From positions 3,534,001-3,598,000 of the forward strand of contig JALIRH010000049.1 in the NCBI GenBank assembly GCA_023055505.1: DNA of 64,000 nt, in the 5' to 3' direction. The translations under genes and the position numbers were made by a program. Under the pieces are notes generated by a model. It was not told where the DNA came from, searched no databases, and worked only from the letters and a program-made list of their open reading frames with translations. Positions 58,586-64,000 of the stretch are shown here, piece after piece (position 1 is the stretch's first letter; each line of letters starts with the position of its first letter). The stretch comes from Callipepla californica brunnescens (Eukaryota > Chordata > Aves > Galliformes > Odontophoridae).

Positions 58586-61500
58586 ATTCCTATGGTCCCA
58601 TTGATCCCTATGGCCTTATTGAGTACTATTGCTCCATTGATTCCTATGGCCCCATTGAGTTCTATGGTCCCATTGATTCCTATGGACCCATTGATTGTTA
58701 TGGCCTTATTGAATTATATGGCCACATTGATTCCTATGGCCCCATTGATCCCTATGGCCCCTTTGAGTTCTATGTCTCCATTGAGTTCTATGGCTCCATT
58801 GATTCCTATCGCCCCATTGAGTTCTATGGCTCCATTGATTCCTATGTCCTCATTCATACCTATGGTCCCTTTGATCGATATGGCCCCATTGAGTTCGAAG
58901 GCCCCATTGAGTTCGAAGGCCCCATTGATTCCAATGTCCCCATTGATTCCTATGACCCCATTGATCCCTATGGCCCCATTGATCCCTATGGCCCCATTGA
59001 TACCTATGGCCCCATTGATTCCTACGGCTCCATTGATTCCTGTGGCCCCATTGCTCCATACGGCCCCATTGATTCCTATGGCCCCATCGATTCCTATTGT
59101 CCCATCGATCCCTAAGGCCCCATCGATCCCTATGGCCCCATTGATCCCTATGGCCCCATTGATCCTTAAGGCCCCATTGATTCCTATGGCCCCTTTGATT
59201 CCTATGGTTTCATTTATTCCTATGGCCCCTTTGAGTTCTATGGTCCCTTTGATTCCTATGGTCCCATTGATTCCTATGGCCCTAGTGATCCCTATGGCCC
59301 CTTTGTCTTCTATGGCCGCATTGATTCCTTTGGCTGCATTGATCCCTATGGCCCCATTGATCCCTATGTCCCAATGATCCCTATGGCCCCATTGAGTTCT
59401 ATGGCCGCATTGATTCCTATGGCCGCATTGATCCATATGGCCCCATTGATCCCTATGGCCCTATTGATTCCTATGTTCCCATTGATACCTACGGTCCCAT
59501 TGATCCCTATGGCTCCATTGAGTTCTATGGCCACATTGATCCCTATGGCCCCAATGTTCCCTAAGGCCCCACTGAGTTCCAATGCCCCACTGATTCCTAT
59601 GGCCCCATTGATGACTATGGCCCCATTGATTCCCATGGCCCCACTGATTCCTATGGCCCCATTGATTCCTATGGCCACATTGATTCCTAAGGTCCCATTA
59701 ATCGCTGTGGCCCCATTGATCCGTATGGTTCCATTAATTCCTATGGCCCCATTGATCCCTATGGCCCCTTTGATCCCTATGGCCCCATTGATTCCTATGG
59801 CCCCATTGATTCCTGTAACCCCATTGATTCATATGGCCCCATTGATTCCTATGGTCCCATTGAGTTCTATGGCCCCATTGATTCCTATGGCCCCATTGAT
59901 TCCTATGGCCCCATTGATTCCTATGGTCCCATTGATCCCTATGGCCCCATTGAGTTCTATGGCCCCGTTGATTCCTATGGCCCCATTGATTCCTGTGGCC
60001 TCATTAATCCCTATGACACAACTGAGTTCTATGGCCCCACTGATTCCTATGGACCCATTGATTTCTTTGTCCCCAATGATCCCTATGGCCCCATTGATCC
60101 TTATGGCCCCATTGATCCTTATGGCCCCATTGATTCCTGTGGTCCCATTTATCCCTATGGCCACATGGATCCCTATGGCCCCATTGATTCCTATGGCCCC
60201 ATTTATTCCTGTGGTCCCATTGATCTCTACGGCCCCATTGCTTTCTATGGCCCCATTGGATTCTATGGCCCCATTGATTCCTATGGCCCCATTGATTTCT
60301 ATGGCCCCATTGATACCTATGGCCCCATTGATTCCTATGGCCCCATTGATTCCTGTGGCCCCATTGATTCCTGTGGCCCCATTGATTCCTGTGACCCCAT
60401 TGATTCATATGGCCCCATTGATTCCTATGGCCCCATTAATTCCTATGTCTTTAGTGATCCCTATGGCCCCATTGTGTTCTATGGCCGCATTGATTCCTAT
60501 GGCCGCATTGATCCCTATGGCCCAATTGATCCCTATGGCCCCATTGATTCCTATGGCCCCATTGAGTTCTATGGCTCTATTGAGTTCTATGGCTCCATTG
60601 ATTCCTATGGCCCCATTGATCCCTATGGCTCCTTTGATTCCAAAGTTCCCATTGATCCCTATGGCCCAATTTACTTCTATGGCCCAATTTACTTCTATGG
60701 CCCCACTGATTAATATGGCCCCTCTGATTTCTATGGTCCCATTGATCTCTATGGCCTCATTGTGTTCTATGGCCCCATTGATTCCTATGGCCCCATTGAT
60801 CCCTAAGGCCCCATTGATTCCTATGGCCCCATTGATCCCTAAGGCCCTATTGAGTTCTATGGCCCCATTGATCCCTATGGCTCCTTTGATTCCAAAGTTC
60901 CCATTGATCCCTATGGCCCTATTTACTTCTATGGCCCCATTTACTTCTATGGCCCCACTGATTAATATGGCCCCTCTGATTTCTATGGTCCCATTGATCT
61001 CTATGGCCTCATTGTGTTCTATGGCCCCATTGATTCCTATGGCCCCATTGATCCCTATGGCCCCATTGATTCCTATGGCCCCATTGAATCCTATATCCCC
61101 ATTGATCCTTATGGCCCCTTTGAGTTCTATGGCCCCATTGCTTTCTATGGCTCCATTGAGTTCTATGGCCCCTTTGCTTTCTATGGCCCCATTGATTCCT
61201 AGGGCCCCATTGATTCCTATGGCCCCATTGATTCCTATGGCCCCATTGAGTTCTATGGCCCCATTGAATTTTATGGTCCCATTGATCCCTATGGCCCCAT
61301 TGATACCTATGGCCCCATTGATACCTATGGCCCCTTTGATTCCTATGGCCCCATTGATTCCTATGGCGCCATTGATTCCTGTGGCCCCTATAGATTCATG
61401 TGACCCCATTGATCCATATGGCCCCATTGATTCCTATGGCCCCATTAATTCCTATGGCCTTAGTGATCCCTATGGCCCCATTGTGTTCTATGGCCGCATT

Positions 61501-64000
61501 GATTCCTATGGCCGCATTGATCTCTATGGCCCAATGATCCCTATGGCCCCATTGAGTTCTATGGCCGCATTGATTCCTATGGCCGCATTGATCCATATGG
61601 CCCCATTGATCCCTATGGCCCTATTGATTCCTATGTTCCCATTGATCCCTACGGTCCCATTGATCCCTATGGCCCCATTGAGTTCTATGGCTCCATTGAT
61701 TCGTATTGACCCATTGAGTTCTATGGCCCCATTGATTCCTATGGTCCCATTGATCCCTACGGCCCTATTGAGTTCTATGGCCCCATTGATCCCTATGGCC
61801 CCAATGTTCCCTAAGGCCCCACTGAGTTCCCATGCCCCACTGATTCCTATGGCCCCATTGATGACTATGGCCCCATTGATTCCCATGGCCCCACTGATTC
61901 CTATGGCCCCATTGATTCCTATGGCCACATTGATTCCTAAGGTCCCATTAATCGCTGTGGCCCCATTGATCCGTATGGTTCCATTAATTCCTATGGCCCC
62001 ATTGATCCCTATGGCCCCTTTGATCCCTATGGCCCCATTGATTCCTATGGCCCCATTGATTCCTGTAACCCCATTGATTCATATGGCCCCATTGATTCCT
62101 ATGGTCCCATTGAGTTCTATGGCCCCATTGATTCCTATGGCCCCACTGATTCCTATGGCCCCATTGATTCCTATGGTCCCATTGATCCCTATGGCCCCAT
62201 TGAGTTCTATGGCCCCGTTGATTCCTATGGCCCCATTGATTCCTGTGGCCCCATTAATCCCTATGACCCAACTGAGTTCTATGGCCCCACTGATTCCTAT
62301 GGACCCATTGATTTCTTTGTCCCCAATGATCCCTATGGCCCCATTGATCCTTATGGCCCCATTGATCCCTATGCCAACATTAACTCCTATGGCCTTATTG
62401 ATCCCTATGTCCCCATTGATTCCTATGGCCCCATTGATTCCTGTGGTCCCATTGATATCTATGGCCACATGGATCCCTATGGCCCCATTGATTCCTATGG
62501 CCCCATTTATTCCTGTGGTCCCATTGATCTCTACGGCCCCATTGCTTTCTATGGCCCCATTGGTTTCTATGGCCCCATTGATTCCTAGGGCCCCATTGAT
62601 CCATATGGCCCCATTGATTCCTATGGCCACATTGAGTTCTATGGCACCATTGAATTTTATGGTCCCATTGATCCCTATGGCCCAATTGATCTCTATGGCC
62701 CCATTGATTCCTATAACCCCATTGATCCCTATAGCCCCATTGAGTTCTATGGCCCCATTGCTTTCTATGGCCCCATTGATTCCTAGGGCCCCATTGATTC
62801 CAAGGGCCCCATTATCCCTATTGCCCCTTTGATCCCTATGGCCCCATTTAGTTCTATGGCTCCATTGATTCCTATGGCCCCATTGATTCCTATGGCCCCA
62901 TTGATCCCTATGGCCCCATTGAGTTCTAAGGCCGCATTGATCCCTATGGCCACTTTGATTCCTATTGCCCCATTGATTCCAATGGCCCCAATGATTCCGG
63001 TGGCCCCATTGATCCCTATGGCGACATTGGTTCCTATGGCCCCATTGATTCCAATTGTCCCATTGATCCCTATGGCATTATTGTTCGCTGTGGCCCCATT
63101 GATTCCTATGGTCCCATTGATTCCTATGTCCCCATTAATCCCTATGGTCCCTTTGATTCCAATCGCCCCATTGATTCCGGTGGCCACATTGATTTTTATG
63201 GCCCCATAGATTTCTGTGGCCCCTTTGAGTTCTATGGCCCAATTGATCCCGATGGCCCCATTGATCCCTGAGGCCCCATTGATCCCTATGGCCCCATTGA
63301 TCCCTTTGGCCCCATTAATCCCAACCGTCCCTTTGATTCCTATGGACCCACTGATTCCTATGGCCCCATTGTTTCCTATGGTCCCATTGATCCCTATGGC
63401 CCCATTGATTCCTATGGTCCCATTGATCCCTATGGCCTTATTGAGTACTATTGCTCCATTGATTCCTATGGCCCCATTGAGTTCTATGGTCCCATTGATT
63501 CCTATGGACCCATTGATTGTTATGGCCTTATTGAATTATATGGCCACATTGATTCCTATGGCCCCATTGATCCCTATGGCCCCTTTGAGTTCTATGTCTC
63601 CATTGAGTTCTATGGCTCCATTGATTCCTATCGCCCCATTGAGTTCTATGGCCCCATTGATTCCTATGTCCCCATTCATACCTATGGTCCCTTTGATCGA
63701 TATGGCCACATTGAGTTCGAAGGCCCCATTGAGTTCGAAGGCCCCATTGATTCCAATGTCCCCATTGATTCCTATGACCCCATTGATCCCTATGGCCCCA
63801 TTGATCCCTATGGCCCCATTGATACCTATGGCCCCATTGATTCCTACGGCTCCATTGATTCCTGTGGCCCCATTGCTCCATATGGCCCCATTGATTCCTA
63901 TGGCCCCATCGATTCCTATTGTCCCATCGATCCCTAAGGCCCCATCGATCCCTATGGCCCCATTGATCCCTATGGCCCCATTGATCCTTAAGGCCCCATT

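Larger units (their letters stand above)
48514..64000. repeat. 18-bp satellite, about 860 units, continuing past the window
   Basis: Unit: ATTGATTCCTATGGCCCC, with common variants ATTGATCCCTATGGCCCC and ATTGAGTTCTATGGCCCC. Scattered one-base indels change the phase. The array fills the last 15.5 kb without any other element. Landmark variants recur, showing higher-order repeats: 1599 bp (49.2 kb block to 50.8 kb block) and 2285 bp (54.3-56.1 kb block to 56.6-58.4 kb block). Because 18 is a multiple of three, two plus frames (MAPLIP, YGPIDS) and two minus frames (GINGAI, NQWGHR) are open for long stretches, up to 1152 codons at 59374-62832. I regard these as repeat artefacts. Confidence 0.97.

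Noticed and set aside
59374..62832. 1152-codon open frame, and the 879- and 639-codon frames at 53104-55743 and 56109-58028
   Set aside because: They consist only of the MAPLIP hexapeptide generated by the 18-bp satellite. Other frames are also open, indels switch between frames, and no start context, promoter or splice structure is seen.
48514..64000. CRISPR-like array
   Set aside because: There is no alternation of constant repeats and unique spacers; it is a simple tandem satellite in a vertebrate genome.

Overview
The window looks like bird, most probably galliform (chicken-like), nuclear DNA. The evidence is a dozen or so CR1 LINE fragments with the typical CR1 3' tail, a bird-type OR14-like olfactory receptor relic, maestro heat-like repeat (MROH) exons, a Galluhop-like mariner remnant, a class II endogenous retrovirus LTR, and spliceosomal introns with GT/AG boundaries. 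Telomere-like DNA, GC-rich minisatellites and a very long 18-bp satellite suggest a subtelomeric or dot-microchromosome setting (inference).

Layout. 1-11 kb: AT-rich intergenic DNA with CR1 pieces, simple repeats and an LTR-like fragment at 2.6 kb. 11.2-12.2 kb: a CpG island with two tandem TCTCGCGAGA promoter motifs, a candidate first exon, a CCGCT pentamer array and a 10-bp minisatellite. 12.5-20.9 kb: mostly empty, with an ancient MIR-type SINE, a near-perfect palindrome and a deleted mariner. 20.96-21.69 kb: degenerate telomere-like G-strand array, matched by an inverted C-strand array at 38.7 kb. 22.5-24.2 kb: minisatellites interrupted by a CpG promoter with five inverted CCAAT boxes, leading into four MROH-like exons ending at 24.84 kb.

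26.9-36.9 kb: thirteen exons of an intron-containing partial copy of XPO1 (exportin-1/CRM1). The 5' and 3' ends are not visible and the central NES-binding region has been deleted. At least two frame disruptions make it a pseudogene as a full-length exportin. 37.86-38.14 kb, minus strand: an apparent last coding exon of an unidentified gene, with stop and poly(A) signal. 41.3-43.2 kb, plus strand: five phase-compatible exons of a 213-aa, very basic, unrecognised protein with a poly(A) signal; this is the best candidate for an intact, possibly undescribed gene. 44.8-45.85 kb, minus strand: an olfactory receptor pseudogene whose TM3-TM4 region is replaced by a 235-bp GGGGA/GGGAA pentamer array.

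47.0-48.51 kb, minus strand: ERV 5' LTR with a tRNA-Lys-type primer binding site and a short leader region. At the outer edge of the LTR an 18-bp satellite starts and fills the rest of the window (48.51-64.0 kb). It has higher-order repeats of 1599 and 2285 bp. Its very long open frames (up to 1152 codons) are by-products of the 18-bp period and are not annotated as genes. No tRNA, rRNA or CRISPR was seen.
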